A DNA stretch of 64,000 nucleotides from Caballeronia sp. GAFFF1. Lineage in GTDB: Bacteria; Pseudomonadota; Gammaproteobacteria; Burkholderiales; Burkholderiaceae. Every line of letters begins with the position of its first letter. The first letter of the stretch is position 1. The notes beneath the pieces are model-generated. The model did no database searches, was not told the origin of the DNA, and was given only the letters and a program-made list of their open reading frames with translations. The stretch lies in NCBI RefSeq assembly GCF_023630705.1, contig NZ_JALQEM010000019.1, positions 62,001 to 126,000 of the forward strand, in the 5' to 3' direction. Shown in pieces: positions 29,456 to 38,807 of this stretch. The position numbers and the translations under genes were made by a program.

Positions 29456-30333
29456 GCGACTTTGTCGGTGGAGAGGTTTCGAAGGTATTGACCGTAGGCG
29501 TTCTTCGCCAGCGGGGCCGCTAACGCAAGTAACTGCTCGGTGGTGATCCAGTTGGATCGATAAGCGATCTCTTCAGGACAGGCTACGACGAGTCCTTGAC
29601 GCTTTTGCAAGGTCGCGATGAAGGTCGCTGCTTCGATCAGTGAATCATGCGTGCCTGTATCTAGCCACGCATAGCCACGTCCCATGATCTCGACGTCCAG
29701 TTTCTGCTCTTCCAGATAGCGCAGATTCACGTCTGTGATTTCGAGCTCGCCCCGCGGCGAAGGCTTGATATCCGACGCAATGCTGCACACCTTGTTGTCG
29801 TAGAAATACAAACCCGTTACCGCGTAATTCGAGCGCGGCTTCGCCGGTTTCTCTTCGATGGAAAGCGCGCGAAACTGCTCGTCGAATTCCACGACGCCGT
29901 AGCGTTCCGGATCGTGCACGTGATAGGCAAATACCGTTGCACCGTCGGCGCGAGCATCGGCGCTTGCGAGCTGCTTCGCCAGATCGTGACCGTAGAAGAT
30001 GTTGTCGCCCAGAATGAGCGCGGAAGGATCGTTGCCCACGAACTCCTTGCCGATGATAAAGGCCTGCGCCAGCCCGTCAGGCGAAGGCTGCACGGCATAC
30101 TGAATGTTCATGCCCCACTGGCTGCCGTCGCCCAGCATCGACTCGAAGCGGGGCGTATCCTGCGGCGTCGAGATGACCAGCACGTCGCGAATGCCTGCGA
30201 TCATCAGCGTCGACAGCGGGTAATAAATCATCGGCTTGTCGTACACGGGCAGCAGTTGCTTGGAAACCGCATGCGTGATCGGATAGAGCCGCGTGCCGGA
30301 ACCGCCGGCGAGAATAATGCCTTTGCGCGCCAT
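29452..30333 (-). CDS. rmlA: Glucose-1-phosphate thymidylyltransferase
   Basis: A 293-residue nucleotidyltransferase joining dTTP and glucose-1-phosphate, the first step to dTDP-L-rhamnose. [36 protein letters not shown] and [13 protein letters not shown] are diagnostic. The start at 30333 ([11 protein letters not shown]) is chosen because the family begins directly with the nucleotide-binding strand. It begins 10 bases after the rmlB stop and overlaps rmlC. Confidence 0.96.
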   Translation of the reverse strand: MARKGIILAGGSGTRLYPITHAVSKQLLPVYDKPMIYYPLSTLMIAGIRDVLVISTPQDTPRFESMLGDGSQWGMNIQYAVQPSPDGLAQAFIIGKEFVGNDPSALILGDNIFYGHDLAKQLASADARADGATVFAYHVHDPERYGVVEFDEQFRALSIEEKPAKPRSNYAVTGLYFYDNKVCSIASDIKPSPRGELEITDVNLRYLEEQKLDVEIMGRGYAWLDTGTHDSLIEAATFIATLQKRQGLVVACPEEIAYRSNWITTEQLLALAAPLAKNAYGQYLRNLSTDKVA

Positions 30334-30343
30334 ACCCTGCTCC

Positions 30344-31405
30344 TTATGCCCGCTGCGCGTAATTCGTCTCGACCCACTTCCGGTATTCACCGGAAGCGAC
30401 TTCGTCGGCCCACGCCTGGTTGTCGAGGTACCACTGAACGGTTTTCGCGAGTCCGGTTTCGAACGTTTCTGCCGGCTTCCAGCCGAGTTCGCGTTCGAGC
30501 TTGCGCGCGTCGATCGCGTAGCGGCGGTCGTGGCCAGGACGATCGGTCACGTAAGCGATCTGGTCGCGATATGAGCCACTTGTTTTGGGTTTCTTCTGGT
30601 CGAGCAGATCGCAAAGAGTGTGCACGACTTCGAGATTCTTCTTCTCGTTCCAGCCGCCGACGTTATACGTCTCGCCAGGCTTGCCGTTGGCCAGCACTTC
30701 GCGGATGGCCGAGCAGTGGTCGCCGACGTAGAGCCAGTCGCGTACGTTCTGACCGTCGCCGTACACCGGCAGCGGCTTGCCCGCGAGCGCATTCGCGATC
30801 ATCAGCGGGATCAGCTTTTCCGGGAACTGGTACGGGCCGTAGTTGTTCGAGCAATTGGTCGTGAGAACGGGCAGACCGTAAGTGTGGTGATAGGCACGCA
30901 CCAGATGGTCCGAGCCGGCTTTGGTCGCGGAATACGGACTGTTCGGCGCGTATGGCGTGGTTTCGGAGAACTGCGGATCCGTTGCGGACAGCGAACCGAA
31001 GACTTCGTCCGTCGAAACGTGCAAGAAGCGGAACGCCTTCCTCTCCGCTTCCGGGAGCGCGTTCCAATACATGCGCGCAGCTTCGAGGAGCGTGAAGGTA
31101 CCGACCACGTTCGTCTGCACGAAATCCGCCGGCCCGTGGATGGAACGATCCACATGACTTTCGGCCGCAAAGTGGAGGATGGCGCGCGGCTTGTGCTTCG
31201 CGAGCAGTTCGTTCATTGCGGCCCGGTCGCAGATGTCGGCACGCACGAACACGTGACGGGCGTCGTCTTTCAGCGATTTCAACGTGCCGAGATTCCCGGC
31301 GTACGTCAACTTGTCGACGTTGAGCACACGTTCATCAGAGCCTTTGAGCCAATCCAGGACAAAATTGGCGCCGATAAAACCGGCGCCGCCCGTCGTAAGA
31401 ATCAT
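30344..31405 (-). CDS. rmlB: dTDP-glucose 4,6-dehydratase
   Basis: A 353-residue SDR dehydratase, the second rhamnose-pathway enzyme. [15 protein letters not shown] binds [14 protein letters not shown] and [23 protein letters not shown] hold the catalytic residues. I start at 31405 ([10 protein letters not shown]); an in-frame extension upstream is not family-like. It is the first gene of the long minus-strand O-antigen transcript, with a TATAAT box about 145 bases upstream. Confidence 0.96.
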   Translation of the reverse strand: MILTTGGAGFIGANFVLDWLKGSDERVLNVDKLTYAGNLGTLKSLKDDARHVFVRADICDRAAMNELLAKHKPRAILHFAAESHVDRSIHGPADFVQTNVVGTFTLLEAARMYWNALPEAERKAFRFLHVSTDEVFGSLSATDPQFSETTPYAPNSPYSATKAGSDHLVRAYHHTYGLPVLTTNCSNNYGPYQFPEKLIPLMIANALAGKPLPVYGDGQNVRDWLYVGDHCSAIREVLANGKPGETYNVGGWNEKKNLEVVHTLCDLLDQKKPKTSGSYRDQIAYVTDRPGHDRRYAIDARKLERELGWKPAETFETGLAKTVQWYLDNQAWADEVASGEYRKWVETNYAQRA

Positions 31406-31729
31406 AAATACCCTTTGGCTGCTTTCAGTTCGTTCGACTGACAGCACACGCGAATGTGTGAAAAAAATGCGCGCGAAACGCAAACGCGACGCGCCTAACC
31501 GGCATATGTGACCGACTCACAACGCAAGGCAGGCGTCTGGCAAGCCGCCATTATAAGGCCAGCGAATGCAAAAACTACATGGCTAACAACTTGATACAGC
31601 TAGGATTCGCCCCGCGAACAGGAGGAAAGACCGGTGCGGCGACAGCGTTCAACGCTCGCTTCATAATGTCGAAGACTTCAAGCACATAGAGTGTTTATGC
31701 ACGTCGCTTCATGCAACGCGACCATACCG
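31406..31729. other. Divergent intergenic region, rmlB and apaH
   Basis: This 324-base gap separates the O-antigen transcript from apaH. It carries a TATAAT box for the minus strand (31550-31555). I looked for a JUMPStart/ops element in the rmlB leader and did not find one. No gene is seen. Confidence 0.5.
31550..31555 (-). promoter_or_regulatory. Candidate -10 box of the rml/O-antigen operon
   Basis: A perfect TATAAT reads on the minus strand, giving a leader of roughly 140 bases to rmlB. The matching -35 region is poor, so either the promoter needs an activator or the box is coincidental. Confidence 0.35.
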
Positions 31730-32593
31730 ATGACCGACACACCGACACCGCCCGCGACTGATCGCCTCCCGCATCCCGCCCCCCTCGTCTTCGGCGACCT
31801 CCAAGGCTGCTGCGACCCGTTCCAGCGCCTTCTGAAGAAAGCCGCGCCCGAACCGAACACGCCGCTCTGGTTCGCGGGCGACCTCATCAACCGCGGCCCG
31901 AAGTCGCTAGAGACGCTGCGCGAAGTGATCGCGCTGGGTTCGCGCGCGACCGTCGTGCTCGGCAATCACGATCTGAACTTGCTGTCCGTCGCGGCAGGCT
32001 TGCGCAAGCCGAAGAAAGGCGACACGCTCGACGACATTCTCGCCGCGCCGGATTGCGCCGACTTGATCGAATGGGTGCGGCACAAGCCGGTCGCGCATTT
32101 CGAAGACGGCGCGCTGATGGTTCACGCGGGCGTGTTGCCGCAGTGGGATGTCACGATGACGCTCGAACTGGCGCACGAACTCGAAGCCGCACTGCGCGCG
32201 CCGGACTGGAAAGAAACGCTGTCACAGTTGTACGGCAACGAGCCGCATCGATGGGAAGATTCGCTGACGGGCATGGACCGGCTGCGCGTGATCTACAACG
32301 CGCTCACACGCATTCGCTTCTGCACCGCGGAAGGGGCGATGGAATTCGCCGGGAACGGAGGCCCTGACACCGCGCCGCCCGGCTACATGCCTTGGTTCGA
32401 CGTGCCGGGCCGCCGCACGCAAGACGTGACCATCGTCTTCGGACACTGGGCCGCGCTCGGCCTCATGATCCGCGACGACGTTCTTTGCCTCGATTCGGGC
32501 TGCGTGTGGGGCAACAAGCTCTCGGCGGTGCGGCTGACGAAAGAACCCGCGCAGCGCGTCGTCACGCAGGTGAGTTGCGCGATGAAGAAGTGA
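31730..32593 (+). CDS. apaH: Symmetrical diadenosine tetraphosphatase
   Basis: A 287-residue calcineurin-like phosphoesterase that splits Ap4A into two ADP. Metal-binding motifs are FGDLQGC, WFAGDLINRGP, VVLGNHD and HAGVLPQW, with a late FGHWA. Start 31730 is the ATG nearest the domain; an upstream ATG at 31697 would add eleven residues. Its 3' end overlaps the convergent plsC gene by 32 bases. Confidence 0.92.
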   Translation: MTDTPTPPATDRLPHPAPLVFGDLQGCCDPFQRLLKKAAPEPNTPLWFAGDLINRGPKSLETLREVIALGSRATVVLGNHDLNLLSVAAGLRKPKKGDTLDDILAAPDCADLIEWVRHKPVAHFEDGALMVHAGVLPQWDVTMTLELAHELEAALRAPDWKETLSQLYGNEPHRWEDSLTGMDRLRVIYNALTRIRFCTAEGAMEFAGNGGPDTAPPGYMPWFDVPGRRTQDVTIVFGHWAALGLMIRDDVLCLDSGCVWGNKLSAVRLTKEPAQRVVTQVSCAMKK

Positions 32594-33365
32594 TCGGCGT
32601 GGCCAGCGGCGCTTCCATGACGACGGCCGGCGCGCCCCGCATCCGCTCCAGCGCCGCCTGCACCGCCGCTTGCGCTTCGCTTGCCAGCAGCCGCCGGTCG
32701 GCGCCCGGAGCGAGCGCATCGCACACGTAGAGATGCGCGGTGATCGGCCCGCCGCGCAGCAAAGCATCCAGCGAATCGCTGAGCGACATATCGCCGATAT
32801 ACGCGGGCGCGGTCGACTGCATTCCGCGCGCATCCTCGTACATCAGGCAGATCGGCTGCACCGGACGCGACGCCGACACCGCCGCCTGAAACATATTCGC
32901 GTGGAACGGGAGCAGCGAAACGCCGTCGCTCGTCGTGCCTTCGGGGAAAACGCACATGATCTCGCCCGCGACGAGCCGGTCCGCCAGTTCATGCATGATG
33001 CGCTTCGCGTCGCTGCGCTTCTCGCGCTGCACGAACACGGTGCCGAGTTGTTGCGCGAGCCAGCCGACCACCGGCCACTGGCGGATCTCGGCTTTCGATA
33101 CGAACGGCGTCGGCCGCCACGCGTTGATCACGTAAATATCGATCCACGACACGTGATTGCCGACGACGAGCACGCCCGCATCGAGCCGCGCCTCGTCGTT
33201 ATGCACGACGAGCTTCATGCCCGCGAGCCGCAGCATCTTGAGCGACCACGCGCGGTTCATCGCCATGCGTTCGCTTGCGGTCGCGCCGGGAAAGCGCCGC
33301 GCCACGATCCATGCGCCGCGCAGCAAATGAGCAGCGAGGCGCAGCTTGCGCAACATCAACTTCAT
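32562..33365 (-). CDS. plsC: 1-acyl-sn-glycerol-3-phosphate acyltransferase family (PlsC-like)
   Basis: A 267-residue membrane-associated acyltransferase. The catalytic motif NHVSWID (HX4D type) is near residue 70, GTVFVQREKRSDA follows and CVFPEGTTSDG is motif III. It forms phosphatidic acid or acylates a related lysophospholipid. The start lies three bases after the pyrX stop, making it the last gene of the yqgE-ruvX-pyrRBX string. Its tail overlaps apaH on the other strand. Whether it is the essential PlsC or an ornithine-lipid OlsA-type paralogue cannot be told. Confidence 0.82.
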   Translation of the reverse strand: MKLMLRKLRLAAHLLRGAWIVARRFPGATASERMAMNRAWSLKMLRLAGMKLVVHNDEARLDAGVLVVGNHVSWIDIYVINAWRPTPFVSKAEIRQWPVVGWLAQQLGTVFVQREKRSDAKRIMHELADRLVAGEIMCVFPEGTTSDGVSLLPFHANMFQAAVSASRPVQPICLMYEDARGMQSTAPAYIGDMSLSDSLDALLRGGPITAHLYVCDALAPGADRRLLASEAQAAVQAALERMRGAPAVVMEAPLATPITSSSRNSPA

Positions 33366-33368
33366 GAA

Positions 33369-34646
33369 TCAGCGGCTTTCGTAAGCGAGGTGCCCGCCGA
33401 CGATCGTCGCGCGCACGCGAGCCGGCAGCTCGTAGCCCAGGAACGGCGAGTTGCGGCCCTGGCTCTTCAGCTTGCGCGGATCGACGCGCCACGAGGCATC
33501 CGCATCGAAGACGCAAATGTCCGCGAGCGCGCCCACGGCGATACGCCCCGCCGGCAGCTTCAGCACATCGGCCGGCGCGGACGTGATGCGCGCGAGCGCC
33601 TTCGCGAGCGGCATGTTCGCTTCGCGCGCCCACTTCACCGTCAGCGAGAGCAGCAGTTCCAGACCGGTCGCGCCCGGCGTCGCTTCGGCGAACGGCAGGA
33701 GCTTCTCGTCATCATCGAGCGGCGTGTGGTCCGAGCAGATCGCGTCGATCGTGCCGTCGTCCAGACCCGAGCGAATCGCTTCGCGGTCGCGTTGCTGGCG
33801 CAGCGGCGGATCGAGGCGGAATTGCGAATCGAAATAGCCGATGTCCACATCGGTCAAATGGACGTGGTTGATCGTCACGTCGCACGTAACGGCGAGGCCT
33901 TCGGCTTTGGCCGCGCGCACGAGCGCCACGCCCGCCGCCGACGACACATGCGACAGATGCACGCGCGCGCCGGTCACGCGCATCAGTTCGAAAATGGTAT
34001 GCAGCGCGATGGTTTCCGCCGACACCGGCACGCCCGACAGGCCGAGGCGCGACGCCACCGCGCCGCTCGCCGCCACGCCGCCCTTCGCCATGAAGGCGTC
34101 CTGTGGGCGCAGCCACACGGTATAGCCGTAAGTCGTCGCGTATTGCAGCGCGCGCAGCAGCGTGCGGGTATCGACAATCGGGTTATCCGCCTGCGAGAAG
34201 CCGATGCAGCCGGCCTCCGTCAGTTCCACCATCTCGGTGATGCTCTCGCCCTTCAGCCCGACCGTCAGCGCGCCGAGCGGATACACATGCGCCTGATGCA
34301 GTTTTTGCGCGCGAAACTTGAGCATTTCGACGAGGCCCGGCTCGTCGAGCGTCGGATCGGTGTCGGGCGGGCAAACGAGGCTCGTCACGCCGCCCGCCAT
34401 CGCGGCGGCCATTTCGGATTCGAGCGTCGCTTTGTGCTCGAAGCCCGGCTCGCGCAGACGCGCCGACAGGTCGACGAAGCCCGGCGCGATATGCAAGCCG
34501 TTCGCGTCAATGATCTTGGCCGCGCTGAAATCGGCGGGCGCCTCGCCGATCGCGACGATGCGTCCGGCCGCGACGAATACGTCGTTACGCGTTTCGGTGC
34601 CTGCGGCCGGATCGATGATGGTGCCGCCTTGAATCTGGATCTTCAT
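33369..34646 (-). CDS. pyrX: Dihydroorotase-like protein lacking key metal ligands (PyrC'/PyrX)
   Basis: A 425-residue class I dihydroorotase homologue. The normal DxHxHxRxPG metal motif is replaced by DLSARLREPG near residue 55, so both metal-binding His are missing. The later region VHLSHVSS, INHVHLTD and CSDHTPLDD is retained. In Pseudomonas such a noncatalytic PyrC' is needed to assemble aspartate carbamoyltransferase with PyrB, which is encoded just upstream here (10-base gap). I infer the same scaffold role. A true dihydroorotase must be encoded elsewhere. Start 34646 follows the family; a few upstream codons are also open. Confidence 0.85.
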   Translation of the reverse strand: MKIQIQGGTIIDPAAGTETRNDVFVAAGRIVAIGEAPADFSAAKIIDANGLHIAPGFVDLSARLREPGFEHKATLESEMAAAMAGGVTSLVCPPDTDPTLDEPGLVEMLKFRAQKLHQAHVYPLGALTVGLKGESITEMVELTEAGCIGFSQADNPIVDTRTLLRALQYATTYGYTVWLRPQDAFMAKGGVAASGAVASRLGLSGVPVSAETIALHTIFELMRVTGARVHLSHVSSAAGVALVRAAKAEGLAVTCDVTINHVHLTDVDIGYFDSQFRLDPPLRQQRDREAIRSGLDDGTIDAICSDHTPLDDDEKLLPFAEATPGATGLELLLSLTVKWAREANMPLAKALARITSAPADVLKLPAGRIAVGALADICVFDADASWRVDPRKLKSQGRNSPFLGYELPARVRATIVGGHLAYESR

Positions 34647-34656
34647 GTCGTTCTGA

Positions 34657-35694
34657 TTAGTCGCTGTTGCCGGCAACAATGCCCATCACCGCCATGCGCA
34701 CGGCGATGCCGAAGGTCACCTGATTCAGGATGACCGACTGCGGCCCGTCGGCCACTTGCGAGTCGATTTCCACGCCGCGGTTCATCGGGCCCGGGTGCAT
34801 CACGATGGCATCCGGCGCAGCCAGCGCAAGACGCTCGGGCGTGAGGCCCCAGCTCTTGAAGTACTCCTGCGCGGACGGCAAAAGCGCGCCGCTCATGCGC
34901 TCGTTCTGTAGCCGCAGCATGATGATGACGTCCACGCCCTTCAGACCTTCGTCCAGGTTGTGGTAGACGTGCACGCCCATCTGGTCGAGGTTGCTCGGCA
35001 AGAGCGTGCGCGGACCGATGGCGCGCACTTCCGGCACGCCAAGCGTTGTCAGCGCATGAATGTCCGAGCGCGCGACGCGCGAATGCAGGATGTCGCCGAC
35101 AATCGCCACGCGCAGCTTCGTGAAGTCGCGCTTGTAGTGGCGAATGGTGTACATGTCGAGCAGGCCCTGCGTCGGATGCGCGTGACGGCCATCGCCCGCG
35201 TTGATCACGTGCACGTGCGGCGCGCAGTGCTCCGCGATCAGATACGGCGCCCCGCTCGACGCATGACGCACGACGAACATGTCGGCGTGCATCGCGGAAA
35301 GATTGTTGATGGTGTCGAGCAGCGATTCGCCCTTGCTCGTCGAAGACGCGTTGATGTTCAGATTCAGCACGTCCGCCGACAGACGCTTCGCCGCGATTTC
35401 GAACGTAGTGCGCGTGCGCGTCGAATTCTCGAAGAACAGGTTGAATACCGACTTGCCGCGCAGAAGCGGCACCTTCTTGACTTCGCGATCGGTGACGCTC
35501 ACGAACTGCTCGGCGGTATCGAGAATATGCGTGACGATGCTGCGCGGCAGGCCCTCGATGGTCAGCAAGTGCTTAAGCTCGCCGTTTTTCGTGAGCTGCG
35601 GGTTGCCTTTGAGAAAGCCGTAGCGGAAGGTGTCGCTGGTCTTGTCAGCTTGCTGCGCGCCCGGTTCGGCTGCGCTCTGCGTGGCGGTGTTCAT
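34657..35694 (-). CDS. pyrB: Aspartate carbamoyltransferase catalytic subunit
   Basis: A 345-residue enzyme for the first committed step of pyrimidine synthesis. [19 protein letters not shown] is the carbamoyl-phosphate motif; [20 protein letters not shown] and [12 protein letters not shown] complete the active site. An N-terminal extension of about 35 residues precedes the core, as in the class that associates with PyrC'. It lies 53 bases after pyrR and just before pyrX. No pyrI regulatory subunit is present. Confidence 0.96.
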   Translation of the reverse strand: MNTATQSAAEPGAQQADKTSDTFRYGFLKGNPQLTKNGELKHLLTIEGLPRSIVTHILDTAEQFVSVTDREVKKVPLLRGKSVFNLFFENSTRTRTTFEIAAKRLSADVLNLNINASSTSKGESLLDTINNLSAMHADMFVVRHASSGAPYLIAEHCAPHVHVINAGDGRHAHPTQGLLDMYTIRHYKRDFTKLRVAIVGDILHSRVARSDIHALTTLGVPEVRAIGPRTLLPSNLDQMGVHVYHNLDEGLKGVDVIIMLRLQNERMSGALLPSAQEYFKSWGLTPERLALAAPDAIVMHPGPMNRGVEIDSQVADGPQSVILNQVTFGIAVRMAVMGIVAGNSD

Positions 35695-35747
35695 GGTGAT
35701 CCAGGCGTTGCTTTGAAAAAAGGCGTGAGACGCGTGCTGCGAAGGCG

Positions 35748-36263
35748 TCAGCGCGTGCGCGGCTCGGTCGTGAAGCCGAAGGTGCCGTCGTCGCGGCGCG
35801 CGAGCACGAGGTCTTCGTTCGCTGCGACCTCCACCATGCCGCCGGTGAAGCGCGCCGCAATCGGCATTTCGCGTCCGCCGCGGTCGGCGAGCACGGCGAA
35901 CTCGATCGCAGCGGGACGGCCGTAATCGTAAAGCTCGTTGATCGCCGCGCGCACGGTGCGGCCGGTGGAAAGCACGTCGTCGATCAGCAGGATGCGGCGG
36001 CCTTCGACTGCGAACGGCAGCGACGTCGGGCTCGCCTGACTATGTAGGCCCTTTTTCGCGTAGTCGTCGCGATGCAGCGCCACGTTCACCACGCCGAAAT
36101 GCGCGGCGCCCAAGTCTTTTGCGAGCCGCTCGGCAAGCCACGCGCCGCCGCTGTAGATGCCCGCGAGCGCCACGCCGTCGGCTGCCGCGAGCGACGCGCC
36201 GTACGCCGCGCGAATCTGGTCGACGAGCGCGCGATACAGCGCCTCTGCGTCAATGGAGCTCAT
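35748..36263 (-). CDS. pyrR: PyrR-family uracil phosphoribosyltransferase/regulator
   Basis: A 171-residue PRTase-fold protein. The PRPP loop [18 protein letters not shown] is near residues 95-112 and [12 protein letters not shown] is typical of PyrR. In Gram-positives PyrR binds pyr mRNA. In proteobacteria it may regulate or only act as an uracil phosphoribosyltransferase. The ATG at 36263 is selected; it overlaps the end of ruvX by 14 bases. It heads the pyrB-pyrX pair in the same transcript. Confidence 0.9.
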   Translation of the reverse strand: MSSIDAEALYRALVDQIRAAYGASLAAADGVALAGIYSGGAWLAERLAKDLGAAHFGVVNVALHRDDYAKKGLHSQASPTSLPFAVEGRRILLIDDVLSTGRTVRAAINELYDYGRPAAIEFAVLADRGGREMPIAARFTGGMVEVAANEDLVLARRDDGTFGFTTEPRTR

Positions 36264-36696
36264 GATCGTCGGGAAGTCCGTCGAGATATTGTTGGAGGAT
36301 GACGCGGGCGGCTTCGGCGTCGATGCCGTCGAAGCGGCCGCGTGCATTCGGGCGCACGCCGCGCTCGCGCAAGTCGGCTTTCGCATCGACGGACGAGTAT
36401 CGCTCGTCCACCCACTGCACCGGCACGTTGAAACGGCCGTTCACCTGATTGCCGAAGCGTTTCGCAAGCGCGCTCATTTCGTGCGGGGTGCCGTCCGGAT
36501 GCATCGGCATGCCGACGACGACAGCGTCCGGCTTCCACTCTTGCAAGAGCTTGCCCACTTCCTGAAAGCGATAGTCGCGGTCGCGGTTTTCGAGCACGGC
36601 GAGCGCGCGCGCGTTACGCGTCAATGTATTGCCGACGGCGACACCGATGCGCTTTTCGCCATAATCGAATGCCAGCAGCGTGGCTTCGCGGCTCAT
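36250..36696 (-). CDS. ruvX: Putative pre-16S rRNA nuclease (Holliday junction resolvase-like)
   Basis: A 148-residue YqgF-family RNase H-fold protein that matures the 16S rRNA 5' end. [17 protein letters not shown] opens the protein with the catalytic Asp, [11 protein letters not shown] follows, and [11 protein letters not shown] and [16 protein letters not shown] are conserved. It overlaps yqgE by ATGA and pyrR by 14 bases. Confidence 0.93.
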   Translation of the reverse strand: MSREATLLAFDYGEKRIGVAVGNTLTRNARALAVLENRDRDYRFQEVGKLLQEWKPDAVVVGMPMHPDGTPHEMSALAKRFGNQVNGRFNVPVQWVDERYSSVDAKADLRERGVRPNARGRFDGIDAEAARVILQQYLDGLPDDHELH

Positions 36697-37271
36697 GCGT
36701 GCCCTGCTTCGCCGGAAAGCATGGAGCGCGACACGCCGAGCAGCGACAGCGCCGCTTCGAGGCGGTCCTCGGCGGGCACGTCGAAAATGATGCGCGAATC
36801 CGCTTCGACCGTGAGCCAGCCGTTCTTCGAGATTTCTTCTTCGAGTTGCCCCGCGCCCCAGCCCGCGTGGCCGAGCGTCAGCAGGAAACGCTCGGGGCCC
36901 TTGCCGCTCGCGACGGCTTCGAGCACGTCTTTCGATGTGGTCATGGCAAGGCCGCCGGGCACGCTCATGGACGAGCTATACGGTTCGCCCTCGCCCGCCT
37001 CGTGCAGGACAAAGCCGCGCTCCGTCTGCACCGGACCGCCGTAATAGACGGGCAAGTGAACGAGCGGCTCGATTTCCAGCTTGAGGTCGATGCGGTTGAA
37101 AAGCGATTGCAGGTCGATGTCGGTCGGCCTGTTGATGACGAGACCCAGCGCACCGCGATCGGTGTGATCGCAAAGGTAGACCACCGTTCCGGAAAACGTC
37201 GGATCGACCATGGAGGGCATGGCGATCAGGAACTGGTTCGTCAAATTGATGCGATCGGAAGTCTTGGACAT
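36693..37271 (-). CDS. yqgE: UPF0301/YqgE family protein
   Basis: A 192-residue DUF179 protein. [38 protein letters not shown] is the family hallmark, with [15 protein letters not shown] and [19 protein letters not shown] further on. The family's function is unsettled. Its usual neighbour ruvX follows with a four-base overlap. It is the first gene of the pyr string, and its start codon lies only 30 bases from the divergent photolyase start. Confidence 0.93.
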   Translation of the reverse strand: MSKTSDRINLTNQFLIAMPSMVDPTFSGTVVYLCDHTDRGALGLVINRPTDIDLQSLFNRIDLKLEIEPLVHLPVYYGGPVQTERGFVLHEAGEGEPYSSSMSVPGGLAMTTSKDVLEAVASGKGPERFLLTLGHAGWGAGQLEEEISKNGWLTVEADSRIIFDVPAEDRLEAALSLLGVSRSMLSGEAGHA

Positions 37272-37301
37272 AATTCAGGATTTTAACAAAGGCGCTGCGA
37301 G

Positions 37302-38807
37302 ATGGCCGACTTCGATGTGGGGCTGGTCTGGTTTCGGCGGGACCTGCGCGCGGCAGACAATGCTGCACTCTATCATGCGCTTACACGGTGCCGTCGCGTG
37401 CTGTGCGCGTTCGTTTTCGACCGCGAAATCCTCGCTCCGCTCGCTAAAAACGACCGTCGCGTGCCCTTTATTCATGCAAGCGTGGTCGAGCTCGATCGCA
37501 CGCTTCGGGCGACCGGCGGCGCGCTGCTGGTGCGGCACGCCATGCCGCTCGACGGGATTCCCGCGCTCGCCCGCGAGTGCGGCGCGAACGCCGTGTTCGT
37601 GAACCGCGACTACGAGCCGTCCGCCAAGGCACGCGACGAAGCGGTCGCGCAAAGGCTCGCGGGCGCGAACATCGCGTTCTTCGAGTTCAAGGATCAGGCG
37701 ATCTTCGACCGCGACGAGGTGCTGACGGGCAGCGCCAAGCCGTACACGGTGTTCACGCCGTACAAGCGCAAGTGGCTCGAAACGCTCACGCCCGACGCGT
37801 TGCAGCCGTATGCGTCGGAAGACAATCTGCACGCGCTCGGCAAGCCGCCGGCGCAGTCGGATCAGGGCATCCCGTCGCTCGCCGCGCTCGGGTTTGCCGA
37901 TGCAGAAGGCCCCGCGTTCCCGGCAGGCACGGTCGGCGCGTACGCGCTTTTCGACGACTTCCGCGACCGCATGACGGATTACGACCGCACGCGCGACTTC
38001 CCGGCGGTCAAAGGTCCGAGCTACATGGGCGTGCATCTGCGGCACGGCACGGTGTCGATCCGCGCGCTCGCCCGCGTCGCGCACGACGCGCAGCGCCACG
38101 GCGACCGCGGCGCGCAAACGTGGCTTTCGGAGCTCATCTGGCGCGACTTCTACTTCGCGGTGCTGCACCATTTCCCGCGCGTGGGCATGCCGGGCGACCA
38201 TCGCGCGTTCAAGCCGGAGTACGACCGCATTCAATGGGAAACGGGCGAGGCGGCCGAAGCGAATTTCGCCGCGTGGTGCGCTGGACAAACCGGCTACCCG
38301 CTCGTGGACGCCGCCATGCGCCAACTCAACACCTCGGGCTACATGCACAACCGGCTGCGCATGGTGACGGCGAGTTTTTTGACGAAGGATCTCGGCATCG
38401 ACTGGCGGCGGGGCGAGGCGTATTTCGAGGCGCAGTTGAACGATTTCGAGCTTTCGTCGAATAGCGGCGGCTGGCAGTGGGCCGCGTCGAGCGGATGCGA
38501 CGCGCAGCCGTACTTCCGCATCTTCAATCCGGTCACGCAGTCGCAGAAATTTGATGCCGCCGGCAAGTTCATCCGCCACTATGTGCCGGAGCTGGCGGCG
38601 CTGTCCGACCGCGACATTCATGCGCCGTGGCTCGCGAAACCCGACGCGCTGAAGGCCGCGAAAATCGCGTTGGGCGCGGATTACCCGCCGCCGATCGTCG
38701 ATCACGACGCCGCGCGCAAGCAAACACTGCTGCGTTACGACGTCGTGCGCGGGCCGGCCAAACGGGCGTCGGCCCCCGACGAGGACGACGACGACGCTAT
38801 CGCGTGA
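37302..38807 (+). CDS. phrB: Deoxyribodipyrimidine photolyase (class I CPD)
   Basis: A 501-residue light-dependent DNA repair enzyme. The N-terminal antenna domain starts with VGLVWFRRDLRAADNAAL; the FAD domain holds WLSELIWRDFYFAVLHHFPRV, GYPLVDAAMRQLNTSGYMHNRLRMV and the diagnostic NSGGWQWAASSGCDAQPYFRIFNP. An acidic tail closes the protein. It is divergent from yqgE with a very short spacer, and its 3' end overlaps the next minus-strand gene by 11 bases. Confidence 0.95.
   Translation: MADFDVGLVWFRRDLRAADNAALYHALTRCRRVLCAFVFDREILAPLAKNDRRVPFIHASVVELDRTLRATGGALLVRHAMPLDGIPALARECGANAVFVNRDYEPSAKARDEAVAQRLAGANIAFFEFKDQAIFDRDEVLTGSAKPYTVFTPYKRKWLETLTPDALQPYASEDNLHALGKPPAQSDQGIPSLAALGFADAEGPAFPAGTVGAYALFDDFRDRMTDYDRTRDFPAVKGPSYMGVHLRHGTVSIRALARVAHDAQRHGDRGAQTWLSELIWRDFYFAVLHHFPRVGMPGDHRAFKPEYDRIQWETGEAAEANFAAWCAGQTGYPLVDAAMRQLNTSGYMHNRLRMVTASFLTKDLGIDWRRGEAYFEAQLNDFELSSNSGGWQWAASSGCDAQPYFRIFNPVTQSQKFDAAGKFIRHYVPELAALSDRDIHAPWLAKPDALKAAKIALGADYPPPIVDHDAARKQTLLRYDVVRGPAKRASAPDEDDDDAIA

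Noticed and set aside
31406..31729. JUMPStart/ops element in the O-antigen leader.
   Set aside because: No GGCGGTAG-like sequence was seen on the minus strand in this gap.
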